DNA from: Dunaliella salina
Taxonomy: Eukaryota > Chlorophyta > Chlorophyceae > Chlamydomonadales > Dunaliellaceae
Assembly (NCBI GenBank): GCA_002284615.2
Contig: MU069455.1
Location: 66,233-82,037, forward strand
Reading direction: 5' to 3'
DNA: 15,805 bases
In this document: positions 1 through 7,879 of the stretch, piece by piece
Layout of the letters: each line of letters starts with the position of its first letter
How positions within the stretch are numbered: position 1 is the stretch's first letter
The notes under the pieces: generated by a model
What the model was told of the DNA's origin: nothing
Database searches by the model: none
Seen by the model: only the letters and a program-made list of their open reading frames with translations
Translations under genes and position numbers: made by a program

Positions 1-438
1 CATACGAGATGCCTTGGGTGTGGAGGAAGAGTTTGATGCTCATTGCTGAGCACCTGCACTCAGAGCCAGTGCCATGCATGCAAGCGCTGAGCTCCAAGCA
101 TGCAGAGTTGATCATTCCTCTCTGAGTCATAACTCCACATGTAGCGGCTGCCAAAACATGGCAAGTGTCCATGCAGTAGTGGCCATCTACAAGCTGACAG
201 AACTTGAAAGCTGATTTCATGGCTCTGTATGATTCTCCAGGTTGCAGGCTTGGCATGGCTGTTTGTTAGGGCTACCATACTGCAAGCCTTCCCCTCAGTG
301 CGTCCTCATTAATGCTCGCCTGGTCTCATACGCCAGCAATCCTGCTGCTACTCTGCGTAGGTACGATGCTCTTTTCGGGACAGCATGCACCTCAGTAAAA
401 AGCAGGAGGAGAAAAAGAGGTCAGCTTGCAGCACGCAC
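1..438 (-). other. unresolved SET-domain region of the methyltransferase
   Basis: After the exon ending at 439, a GTGCGT donor and a strong pyrimidine tract ending near 391 suggest an intron and then a new exon from 390. The phase-0 reading from 390 contains AGLLAYE, reminiscent of the GWGL-A-E opening of SET domains, but it reaches a stop after 31 codons without the expected EY-GE motif. A second acceptor-like CAG at 56-54 precedes an open stretch starting VLSNE, which could continue an EYxGE motif. The two pieces cannot be joined with confidence. Further introns, assembly indels or gene decay are all possible. Confidence 0.3.
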
Positions 439-1611
439 CACTTCCAGCTTCGCATACTGCTTCTGCGTGAAGACCTGGTTGGTACACTTGTCCTCGCATG
501 GGCAGAAACCCTGCAGCAGGAGCAGAAGGGAAGGTAGAGTCAGTTGCGCATGCTGGGAACTTGGGGGGAATGGCAACCATGCTGCATGTGCAGCTTGCAT
601 GGCTGTGCATGGTCTTTGAAACCCAGTTTGCGCATGCAGCATGCCAAGCGAGGTGAAAATAACCACGCTCACCTTGGTGCACTCAATACACAGCATCCTG
701 TTGATGCAGTCAGGGCCACAGCCATCCCCTCCTCTCCATGTGGGCTTGCACTGGCACACCATGACGTCGTCCTCATCCTGCACCTTGCGCTTCCGGTGCG
801 TCAAGATATTTTCTTTGATGAGCTGCCAAATTGCGGGCATCCGACGACGCCGGGAACGCTCTTCCTTGAACTCATCCTGGGGGAGAAAAGGGAGCAGGCG
901 GTGTCGGTGTGGAGGGTTTTTCCGACAGGCAAGTTGCAAGGAGGTGACAGGTGGGGATTGTCTTGCCCCAAATGAATGGAAGCAGGTACAACAAGCAGGC
1001 TTACTGCTGCTGCTGCTGCTAGCATGGCTAGTATTGAACTGAGTGGCGGGCTGCATTCATCCGTGGATGAAGCACTTTGGGGGGTTGACAGGTGCACGAG
1101 GGCGTGCAAACCCTCACCTCTTCATCCTCGTCCCCAGAACCGGTGGCTGCTGCCTCTATTGCGTCAATTTCAGCATCACTGAGCTCCTGAGGGACGGAGC
1201 AGCTGGCGAAGGCCTTGTTGGGGTTGAACTCGCACAGCCTGCAGCGTTTCAAAGCACAGCGGTCAACTCTTTCAACCCATGACTACTGAAACGCTCAAGC
1301 TGGAACTTTCCTGCATTCACTTAACGTAACAACACCTCCTCTAATTTCTCCCATGGAAAGCATGACCTGCTCAAAGACAGCTGCGGTACACAGCATGTCT
1401 ATCAAAAACATACCAGTCCTCATCATCCGCCAAGGATTGGTGGAGTTCAGTGGGGATGCGCCTCCACTTGTTACTGCAATCAGAGGAAACAAGGGCAGAG
1501 TAAATGTGGGGGTTGGTTGCTGGACACAGGAGAAGCTGTTTGGACGAACACAGGAGCTGCTCCTCACCAGCGGTCACAGGCAACCCAGCTCTGTGCCGTC
1601 ACCTCTGCCAT
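1..1611 (-). CDS. CW-AWS(-SET) histone lysine methyltransferase, ASHH2/SDG8-like, C-terminal part unresolved
   Basis: Predicted nuclear chromatin enzyme, probably methylating histone H3 lysine 36. Exons on the minus strand are 1611-1568, 1473-1414, 1238-1118, 876-673 and 510-439. They give 167 codons, all introns are GT-AG, and every junction keeps phase. A CW zinc finger spans residues 9-48 (SWVACDRCNKWRRIP, then DWLCEFNPNKAFASC), with its four cysteines at 12, 15, 37 and 48. An acidic stretch and a basic RSRRRR segment follow. The AWS domain covers about 116-160, with cysteines at 116, 118, 128, 132, 138, 141, 146, 148 and 152 and the motifs CGPDCINR and CTNQVF. CW then AWS then SET is the order in plant ASHH2. 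The ATG at 1611 is chosen because an in-frame TAG lies 24 nt upstream; a further upstream exon cannot be excluded. The last exon ends before a GTGCGT donor at 438. The SET and post-SET domains are not resolved in the window. Confidence 0.85.
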
Positions 1612-1737
1612 GAAGGCTGTTCTCAGGCTCAGGTGCTACTCTTCAGCTCGGGATACTAACATTGCGCGGGCTAGGGGCCGGGCTCGCTCCGCTCAGCGAC
1701 TCTCACATTGCAATTCAACTAATTCTAGTTCCCGTCA
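1612..1737. promoter_or_regulatory. candidate divergent promoter between two head-to-head genes
   Basis: This is the gap between the proposed start codon of the methyltransferase (1611, minus) and the proposed start of the small plus-strand gene (1738). It includes a GC-rich block near 1665-1695 and has no convincing TATA box on either strand. The role depends on both start codons being right, and neither is proven. Confidence 0.3.
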
Positions 1738-2431
1738 ATGAAAAATTTGATTTTACCACGGTGTATTGTATGTAGACCTCCTCTCTCCTTCATATGTTGA
1801 CTGTATTATTATGTAGATGCACATATTTTGTGCACTCATGGGGTCTCCATCATTAACCTACCTAGCATAGCTTGCAACTGGCCATCCAGGACCCCGTGGG
1901 TATCTCGTGTATACAGGACAGGGGATGTTGAAGGCACCAGGTTAGCATGAAGGCCGTCAGCAGTATTTTCTCTGGATGATAACATTTATCATCCAGAAAA
2001 CATCATGTTTGCATGGGAGGGTGTTCATGATGTTGTGCTGCCGCTCCTGCTTTCCCAGGCCCCCTCCTTCTCCATCACCTGGATGTCTCCCTCGCCGACC
2101 TCGCTGTGAGACACCTGCCAACGTAAGTGGATATGCATGCACTCACGTTGTTCTGATTGCCTCAACATCAGGATACAAGCGGCTGCAGCCCTGGCATGCT
2201 GACCCTCCATTGATCGCAGGCTGTACCAAGCAGCCTCCTCTGGTGCCCCTGTTCAGCTGATTCTGCCGAGCCCCAGCTCCAACACAAACAATGAGGTAGG
2301 CAACCATAAGCGCCCCCCAAGTTTTCTCCCTGCGGCAGGCTGTGGATGGTGAAACACAGCCTAGGGTGCGCCTAAAGGCTGAAGAAGAAAAGGAAAATCT
2401 AATCTGCGAAAGCCCGAGGCTGCATGCATGA
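1738..2431 (+). CDS. small multi-exon gene of unknown function
   Basis: Not recognised. Exons 1871-1899, 2059-2122, 2220-2295 and 2339-2431 join in phase across GT-AG introns. They read LQLAIQDPVG, then PLLLHHLDVSLADLAVRHLP, then LYQAASSGAPVQLILPSPSS, and an acidic, lysine-rich tail ending SPRLHA and TGA. A start exon 1738-1760 (MKNLILP) also fits the phase, using a weaker GTGTAT donor, and would give a 94-residue protein. Without it the 5' end is open. The middle is leucine-rich and probably helical, and the tail is charged (KAEEEKEN). No signal peptide, membrane segment or known domain is visible. Four consistent junctions and a donor with the consensus GTAAGT at 2123 support real splicing. 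The gene is divergent from the methyltransferase. Confidence 0.55.
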
Positions 2432-2534
2432 AGGGCAGATCCCCTAACGAGCAAGCTAACAGGGGCCTCGCCAAGAGGAAAAAAACTGTGCAGACAGAAA
2501 ATTAGTTTGATTTTTTGAGTTCCTTAGCTTGCAG

Positions 2535-2694
2535 GCCTCAGCTTGGTGCCACAGCTCTGGCATCAGCCTTGCTCTCTGCTCAGCAGTTCAGAGCGATCCT
2601 GCAAAATAGACATGGTGCGGATCTATCTGTTGTCCTAGGCCAGGAGGATGGGCACTGTGGCACTATTTTTATTGTCTGCTCCCTCAATGGCTAG
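2535..2694 (+). CDS. possible isolated exon, unknown
   Basis: An acceptor-like TTGCAG ends at 2534. It is followed by one nucleotide plus 52 open codons, including ALASALLSAQQFRAILQNRH and SVVLGQEDGHCGTIFIV, ending at a TAG at 2692-2694. The peptide looks protein-like, with an alanine/leucine helix followed by mixed sequence, but I recognise no family. It cannot be spliced in phase to the last exon of the gene ending at 2431 using any GT in that exon. It could be the end of another transcript or chance. Confidence 0.25.
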
Positions 2695-2726
2695 GGGAGC
2701 TGACAGCATGCTTAGATTAATTTTGC

Positions 2727-3378
2727 TGATGACAAGCACGGAGGCATGTTGCCACTGCTGACAACCGCGGAGGCACATTGCCGCTGTGGACAGTTGTGGA
2801 GGCGCATTGCCGCTGACAAGCNTGCATGGGGTCATACTGCTGACAAGCNCGGAGGCACATTTCCACTGCTGACAACCGCGGAGGCACATTGCCGCTGTGG
2901 ACAGTTGTGGANGCGCATTGCCGCTGACAAGCNTGCATGGGGTCATACTGCTGACAAGCNCGGAGGCACATTTCCACTGNTGACAACCGCGGAGGCACAT
3001 TGCCGCTGTGGACAGTTGTGGANGCGCATTGCCGCTGACAAGCNTGCATGGGGTCATACTGCTGACAAGCNCGGAGGCACATTTCCACTGNTGACAACCG
3101 CGGAGGCACATTGCCGCTGTGGACAGTTGTGGANGCGCATTGCCGCTGACAAGCNTGCATGGGGTCATACTGCTGACAAGCNCGGAGGCACATTTCCACT
3201 GNTGACAACCGCGGAGGCACATTGCCGCTGTGGACAGTTGTGGAGGCGCATTGCCGCTGACAAGCATGCATGGGGTCATACTGCTGACAAGCACGGAGGC
3301 ACATTTCTACTGCTGATAACCGCGGAGACACAAATTTCTGTTAACAAGCCCGGAGACACATTGCTGCTGACAAGCATG
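2727..3378 (+). repeat. 111-bp higher-order minisatellite with N calls at fixed positions
   Basis: About five units with an exact 111-bp period: the same base of the GCNTGCATGG motif falls at 2822, 2933, 3044, 3155 and 3266. Each unit is made of four diverged 25-30 bp sub-repeats of the type CTGACAAGCNCGGAGGCACA. Degenerate sub-repeats flank the core on both sides. Fourteen N calls fall at four recurring sites per unit. Because 111 is a multiple of 3, long frames stay open on both strands. I do not treat those frames as genes. Confidence 0.95.
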
Positions 3379-3573
3379 CTGGCCCCAAGGAGGTGCCTCA
3401 TGGTCGAAGGAACAGCCCCCTGGATAGAGAAAGGAAAAGGTTACATAGCTGTACCTGCTTGCTTGGGGGGGCAGCTTAGCTGAACCAAAAGACGCGCCTG
3501 TAATCACAGCCCCCCTGGGTAACCAACTCGATATCCAAGCCCCGTAACTGCTTGCTTGTCTTACTGTGTGCAG

Positions 3574-3810
3574 CACTCCACCACTCAGCAACCTGTGCTC
3601 GCGCCTGCCTCCTCTACACCCTCGGGAGGGTATCACCAGCAGCAAGTGCTAGGTAGCTCCTCGCCACCTTCACCACAGCCCTCTCTGCTCCCATGGCCTC
3701 AACACCAAAGGCAGTGGTGGCTCCTCACAGCACCATTGATGCACAATCAACACCTGCATCAGCTGCAGCAGCACCGGGGGATCAAGAGCAAAGTGCAAGT
3801 GGATTACCGA
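3574..3810 (+). CDS. possible exon encoding a Q/S/P-rich low-complexity segment
   Basis: Bounded by a pyrimidine-rich acceptor (CAG at 3571-3573) and a consensus GTAAGT donor at 3811. In phase 0 it is open for 79 codons and gives a Ser/Pro/Gln-rich peptide (for example HSTTQQPVLAPASSTPSGG), typical of algal linkers. A second frame, starting at an ATG in good context (3693), is also open through the donor and reads MASTPKAVVAPHSTIDAQST. The coding frame could therefore switch near 3690 through an indel, or only one frame is real. No family is recognised. Confidence 0.4.
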
Positions 3811-4486
3811 GTAAGTGCGTGGACTGTCATGGCTTGTGGGTTGGTTGATCAGGAGGTATTAGCCTGTTTAGAACGGCAAGCATGGGTTAGCATTTTGTTG
3901 GTAGGTTGATAGGATAGCAGTAGTTCTAAATGGGGCACCCAGGGCGCTACGCGAGGCAAAAGGATTACAGCAAATGCCAGGCGCCTATGTAGGTAAATGT
4001 AACAACCAGTTGAAAACATAAACCGGCATTGTACGTACGCCTAGGAAACACTGGACACAGATGTATGCCCTGGACCATGCCCCGTGATGCATGAGGGTAT
4101 TTTTTAAAGACATTGTCCGTGGGCAGCTCACACTGTGACAGACTTGCTGCACGGTTTGCTGCTTGGTCACAATAGAAATCCCAAATCATTTGCAGCAGCT
4201 GTAGTCAGGCAAAAAAAAAATGAAAACCCAGGGTGAAATGGAGGTCCAGAGAGACAGGAGGTTGGAGATGCACCAAGGAGCGTTTATGTTTTTGGTGGAC
4301 TCCAGCAGTATGTACAAATGGGTGCAGAGAGACACATTGTGTGGGTCATGTAGGGGCAATATGCATACCTGTGACCCCTGTGCCGCCTTTCAGTCATACT
4401 CAGATTCATCTTTTCAACTTGGTTTTTTTCTGCTGGAGGCGCTGATGTGTCTTTTGCACACGTGCATTGCACGCCATTTGCTGCAG

Positions 4487-4543
4487 GCCATGAAGATACC
4501 TCTGGTCGACCAGTACACTGGGGACCCCAAGAATTACATCCAG
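4487..4543 (+). CDS. possible 19-codon internal exon, unknown
   Basis: A TTTGCTGCAG acceptor and a GTATGA donor bound exactly 19 phase-0 codons reading AMKIPLVDQYTGDPKNYIQ. The peptide has ordinary protein composition and no low complexity. Its phase would fit the exon at 3574-3810, about 680 bp upstream on the same strand, if that exon is read in phase 0. I do not recognise the family. Intervening sequence 3811-4486 shows no other exon I can support. Confidence 0.35.
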
Positions 4544-4666
4544 GTATGAAAGGCGCCAAGCTCCAGGTTACGAGGTGATCAGGAAAAGGAAGTCGCCAGT
4601 CACAATGAACGACTGCTGGCTGAGAGACATCGAGAAGGCTAGGTGTGCAGGTATATCTAGTTGGGA

Positions 4667-4796
4667 GACCCTGGTGCAAAGATGCTGTGCAAGGCCATCA
4701 TGCCTTCTCTCATGGAAATCCCAGAATGTGTGGTAACCCTGTTGTTGTGGAAGCCCTGATGCAAGGGTGTTGTACCAGGCCATCATGCCTTTTCCT
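4667..4796 (+). repeat. 86-bp-spaced imperfect direct repeat
   Basis: Two copies of about 43 bp start at 4667 and 4753. Both contain CCCTGRTGCAA followed by AGGCCATCATGCCTT. The spacer between them is unrelated. Confidence 0.7.
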
Positions 4797-4945
4797 TAAA
4801 AGAAGATCCCTAAGAGCATGGTGGCCCCTGTAGTTGCTGACGAAGCACAGACAGCATAAAACACAGTACACAGCGTGGCTGGCTCTGGTGCATTTGATGG
4901 TGAGGCTAAAAGCTTGTCCACACTTGAGCAGCCCCTTGCTCAGTG

Positions 4946-5098
4946 CCTCATGGATACAACATGGAGGGGCTTCATGGGTACAACATGGATGGGAGTCTCA
5001 GTGTCTCATGGATACAACATGGAGGGAGAATCTCAGTGTCTCATGGGTACAACATGGATGGGAGTCTCAGTGTCTCATGGATACAACATGGAGAGGTT
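4946..5098 (+). repeat. 34-35 bp tandem repeat array
   Basis: The motif CTCATGGRTACAACATGGA recurs at 4949, 4972, 5006, 5041 and 5075. The last intervals are 34, 35 and 34 bp and the first copy is shortened. Units alternate between GGATACAACATGGAG and GGGTACAACATGGAT, suggesting a two-unit higher-order repeat. Confidence 0.9.
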
Positions 5099-5276
5099 TC
5101 ATTCTTTTCACATCTTGTCCTCGCTATGCGCAAGGGCTTGTGACATTTCAGCAGTGTGCCAAGAGGCCCCAGGCAGCATACTCTATCACATTCAAGGGTC
5201 AATCCTTTTAAAAGCTATGTATTTGGAATCGTGAGATCGAGCAGCATGGATCGGTGTGTAAATGGGTCAGATCCGA

Positions 5277-5309
5277 GGGGGTGGGGCGGTGGGGGGTGGG
5301 TAGAGGGGG
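5277..5309 (+). other. G-rich tract with G-quadruplex potential
   Basis: Runs of five, four, six, three and five G are separated by loops of one to four bases on the plus strand, which satisfies a standard intramolecular G-quadruplex pattern. It directly abuts the hairpin at 5303-5339. Confidence 0.6.
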
Positions 5310-5339
5310 TCTGGACTTTTTTTTTTTGGACACCCCCTC
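5303..5339. other. hairpin around a poly-T loop
   Basis: GAGGGGGT at 5303-5310 is the exact reverse complement of ACCCCCTC at 5332-5339. The loop contains an 11-base T run. Pairing is seen in sequence; function is unknown. Confidence 0.5.
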
Positions 5340-5890
5340 CAGAATTTTTTGGGCCATTCTCACGGTTTTGGATACATTAATGGGCATCAATGGATTCCTG
5401 GCTCAAGAACTGTCCGTTGGCACCCTTTTGAAATTAGACCAAAGGGGGTGGTCCGGATGCACGGTTGAAGTACAATGCCGCGTACATGCGCTGAGGCTGC
5501 AGGGCAGGATCAAGCAGATGGACACCATCTTGCACCAAAACATACAGCTTAACACGTACAATGTGTTTAAAAATGAATTATGAAGTGCGGGAAAGAAATC
5601 TGAAGTGGTTTGGGTCAGTTCTATGGCTCTAACAGGTGTTGCGCTTTAAGGCACTCACACATCAGTTTTTGCCCTGTGGCGCTCTTTCACAGCAATTATT
5701 CCTCGTGCAGTTATCTGATAGATACAGAATTGAAAGAGGAGCACGTTGGTACCCTTCTAGTCTGCATGGGGGCAATATTAAGGGGGGAGGGAAGGTGGGT
5801 GGTCCTGTTGGGCCTCCGCCCCCGAATTCGGCATGATGTCCACAACTTTTTTTAACCCTCCTGAGTGTGCCCGAGAAATTTGATTGCAAG
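5340..5890. other. non-coding stretch, no gene recognised
   Basis: A plus-strand frame open to a TAA near 5580 includes GRIKQMDTILHQNIQ after an acceptor-like CTGCAG near 5512. It has no paired donor and no family resemblance, so it is not called. The rest is low in structure. Confidence 0.4.
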
Positions 5891-5933
5891 GGGCACGCTG
5901 CGCTTCTTTCCAAATTTTTTAGGCAGCGTGCCC
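5891..5933. other. perfect 11-bp inverted repeat (hairpin)
   Basis: GGGCACGCTGC at 5891-5901 is exactly complementary to GCAGCGTGCCC at 5923-5933, across a 21-base loop. No following T run, and no gene ends nearby, so a terminator role is unsupported. Confidence 0.6.
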
Positions 5934-5962
5934 ACATGGTCAGCTGGTAGCTTGTTGCCACA

Positions 5963-6278
5963 AGTAAAGCAATCAGATGGCCTCATGTGGGCAAGCTTCC
6001 CAATTGTTGGGAAATGGTGCAGCATGCTCCTTGCAAGCAATTTCTCTTGGGCTCACTACTTCCATGTCACGATGATTGACGGAACAGAATTCAAAGTGTT
6101 CCGCCAAGCTAGGAATTTTTTGCCAAGCCCTACCCGCATGTAACCTAAACCTTTTCCCTTTTATCTATGAACTTCTTTCTTTTTATGAACAGGCTAGCAG
6201 TCTGTCGATTTGACTGGAGGCCTCCTCTTACTTGTAACCTTGTAACCTTGCCCAAATGTGATCATCGGATTGCTTTGC
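5963..6278. repeat. imperfect long-range inverted repeat (about 32-bp arms)
   Basis: The arm at 5964-5995 and the reverse complement of 6247-6278 match at about 26 of 32 positions, sharing AAAGCAATC and TGGGCAAG. They enclose about 250 bp and could be the ends of a small decayed element. Confidence 0.45.
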
Positions 6279-6900
6279 CGTGAGCTGATGGCCTCACATG
6301 AGAGTGCTTCAACCCTTTCTTTTTTGGCAACAAAGAGGGTGCCCTGTGAGTAGTTGCGGGCAGGCGTAGTTGTGGGCAGGCAAAACAGCTGTCACTGGCG
6401 CTGTTGCTGTGACCTCCAATTGCTGTGCATACTCAGAGAGCACAATTCTGCGCAATTTGGTCCTTCAGGGGGGTGCCACCAGGCCATTTTGGGGGGGTTC
6501 TTTCCAGGAAACTTTTCTGGGCCTCCCAGCCTGCCCTGTTCCCAAATTGTTTTGGGCAGTCCTGTTCTATGTTCGCAAAGGCATAAGTCTGCCAAACATT
6601 GGGGGTGGAGGTGCCCCCATGTGTGCGCAGTGGCGGAAGGGAGGGGAAGGTGGTGGGTACTTGCAAATGTGACGCTTGTTGGCTTCCTTTTGCGCTCCTG
6701 AGCATATGGAAGTAATAAGTACATTTTATGGGTATGTTTTTTACCAGCAGATGCCCGGCGGAGAGGTCCTGCTCCCCTTCCCAGTGCCGAAAATGGAGCG
6801 ACACCATCTTCCTCATCGCGAAGATGTAAATCTCAATTAATTGTTTAAAAACATTAGAAATGCCATCAAATAAAAATGGGGCCAATCGAGAGGCTGGCTG
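6279..6900. other. no gene recognised
   Basis: G/C-run-rich sequence (for example 6468-6500 and 6600-6650). A 150-codon minus-strand frame at 6433-6885 has no recognisable domain or splice context. Nothing else is supported. Confidence 0.4.
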
Positions 6901-6901
6901 G

Positions 6902-7072
6902 GCCGGGGTGTGCCAGACATGACCGTAAATTCCCCTGAGCCATTGACGGCCATTAATCGCATTAAAAAAAAATGATGTATTTCTTAAATTTATGGATTAT
7001 ATTCGAGCAGAATCCGGCAGGTTTCTTGCACTTGGAGGAATTACATAGTTAATCCGCGGCACACCCCCCGGC
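6902..7072. repeat. G/C-rich inverted repeat flanking AT-rich sequence
   Basis: GCCGGGGTGTGCC at 6902-6914 is complementary, apart from two extra bases, to GGCACACCCCCCGGC at 7058-7072. The interior is AT-rich. No target-site duplication was identified. Confidence 0.4.
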
Positions 7073-7112
7073 TACGTTTCTGAACTTTTGGTTTTCGGAT
7101 AGATTTCAAATA

Positions 7113-7262
7113 ATGAATACGATTGATAAAAAACGGCAACCAGGAGAATGCGAGGTGAGCGCCTCTCTGGCCCTTGTTGATTTAGGCTTTCAAAAAGCTG
7201 ATATAAATCCTTTAGACGTATCTGAGAGTTCACTTTTCGATCCCCAACTTAATATTCACTAA
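7113..7262 (+). CDS. small ORF in AT-rich island, unknown
   Basis: ATG to TAA, 49 residues, starting MNTIDKKRQPGECEVSASLA and ending SSLFDPQLNIH. The composition is balanced and unlike the surrounding repeat peptides. No convincing ribosome binding site or splice signals. It may be chance, or a fragment of a transferred gene. Confidence 0.2.
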   Translation: MNTIDKKRQPGECEVSASLALVDLGFQKADINPLDVSESSLFDPQLNIH

Positions 7263-7280
7263 TAAGGTATTTTTTTGAAT

Positions 7281-7412
7281 ATGTCGAAAGAAATTAAGAA
7301 ATTTTCTATCCCGTTCTGGTCACCTGCCTGTCTAACTGACTCAACCGCCCTGACTTCCTCCAGAGCTTTTCTTTTTCGAATTATAATTTTACATAATTTA
7401 TTTTTATTATAA
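7281..7412 (+). CDS. small ORF in AT-rich island, unknown
   Basis: ATG to TAA, 43 residues, beginning 18 bases after the preceding ORF stops. It starts MSKEIKKFSIPFWSPACLTD and ends in a hydrophobic RIIILHNLFLL tail. An overlapping minus-strand frame is also open here (7259-7672), so the coding strand is undecided. Chance is a real possibility. Confidence 0.18.
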   Translation: MSKEIKKFSIPFWSPACLTDSTALTSSRAFLFRIIILHNLFLL

Positions 7413-7793
7413 AGGTAATTTAAATTAAAATTCTTGGGTCGAAATTCCGAAATTTTCTGAAATCTCCTGCCAACCTGTGATCTGGCAGAGATCACCATGC
7501 CAAGGGTGTGAAGAGGTGAAAAATTTTGCTGATTAAACCAGTCACAACCAGTCACAACTAGTTTCAGCAGACTAACTCTCATCCTTTCACAAGCTTGGCA
7601 AGGCATGTTTTGGGGCAGTTGAAGTTCCCACACACCCGTGACACCCCCCTGTTGGTCCTTGTTCGCCCCCATTCACATGAATTGCTCAATATCATAGCAA
7701 GCATCACAGCCAGCTTCACAGCTCTGCATCACAAGTATCTCATGTTTCCACAGCATGCCATGCATGTCGTGTCAATCTCATTTGCCTGGTAAA

Positions 7794-7879
7794 GCTGCAG
7801 CGTATCTTACCCAAAGCTCAGCTTATCTTACCCAAGGCTGCAGCGTATTTGACCCAAAGCTGCAGCGTATCTTACATGC
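7794..7879 (+). repeat. 22-bp tandem repeat, four units
   Basis: GCTGCAGCGTATCTTACCCA-type units start at 7794, 7816, 7837 and 7859. The second unit has diverged and the last is truncated at its 3' end. Confidence 0.85.

Larger units (their letters stand above)
6935..7470. other. AT-rich compositional island of unknown origin
   Basis: About 530 bp with many A/T homopolymers and TTAAAT-type words, lacking the GCATGC- and CTG-rich texture of both flanks. It holds two small plus-strand ATG frames back to back (7113-7262 and 7281-7412). It could be an insertion from an organelle or bacterium, an assembly chimera, or simply AT-rich spacer. No family is recognisable in any frame. Confidence 0.5.

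Noticed and set aside
292..390. SET domain exon reading AGLLAYE
   Set aside because: It stops after 31 codons and lacks the expected EY-GE motif, so it is mentioned as unresolved and not called as an exon.
1976..2260. Single 94-codon plus frame
   Set aside because: It reads through introns in the wrong frame; the spliced gene uses another frame with consistent phases.
2635..3483. Long open frames on both strands across the N-containing region
   Set aside because: They exist because the 111-bp repeat is a multiple of three; the peptides are pure repeats and differ by strand.
4220..4549. 109-codon plus frame including the 4487-4543 exon
   Set aside because: The part before 4487 looks like an intron end (T-rich with TTTGCTGCAG) and has no recognisable protein features; only the bounded 57 nt are kept.
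4946..5098. CRISPR-like direct repeats
   Set aside because: Units are contiguous with no unique spacers, and the window is eukaryotic in character.
6433..6885. 150-codon minus-strand frame
   Set aside because: Composition shifts from ordinary to proline/glycine-rich over G/C runs, with no family and no splice sites.
7259..7672. 137-codon minus-strand frame overlapping the AT-rich island
   Set aside because: It crosses the compositional boundary, overlaps plus-strand ORFs and has no family resemblance; no basis to prefer it.
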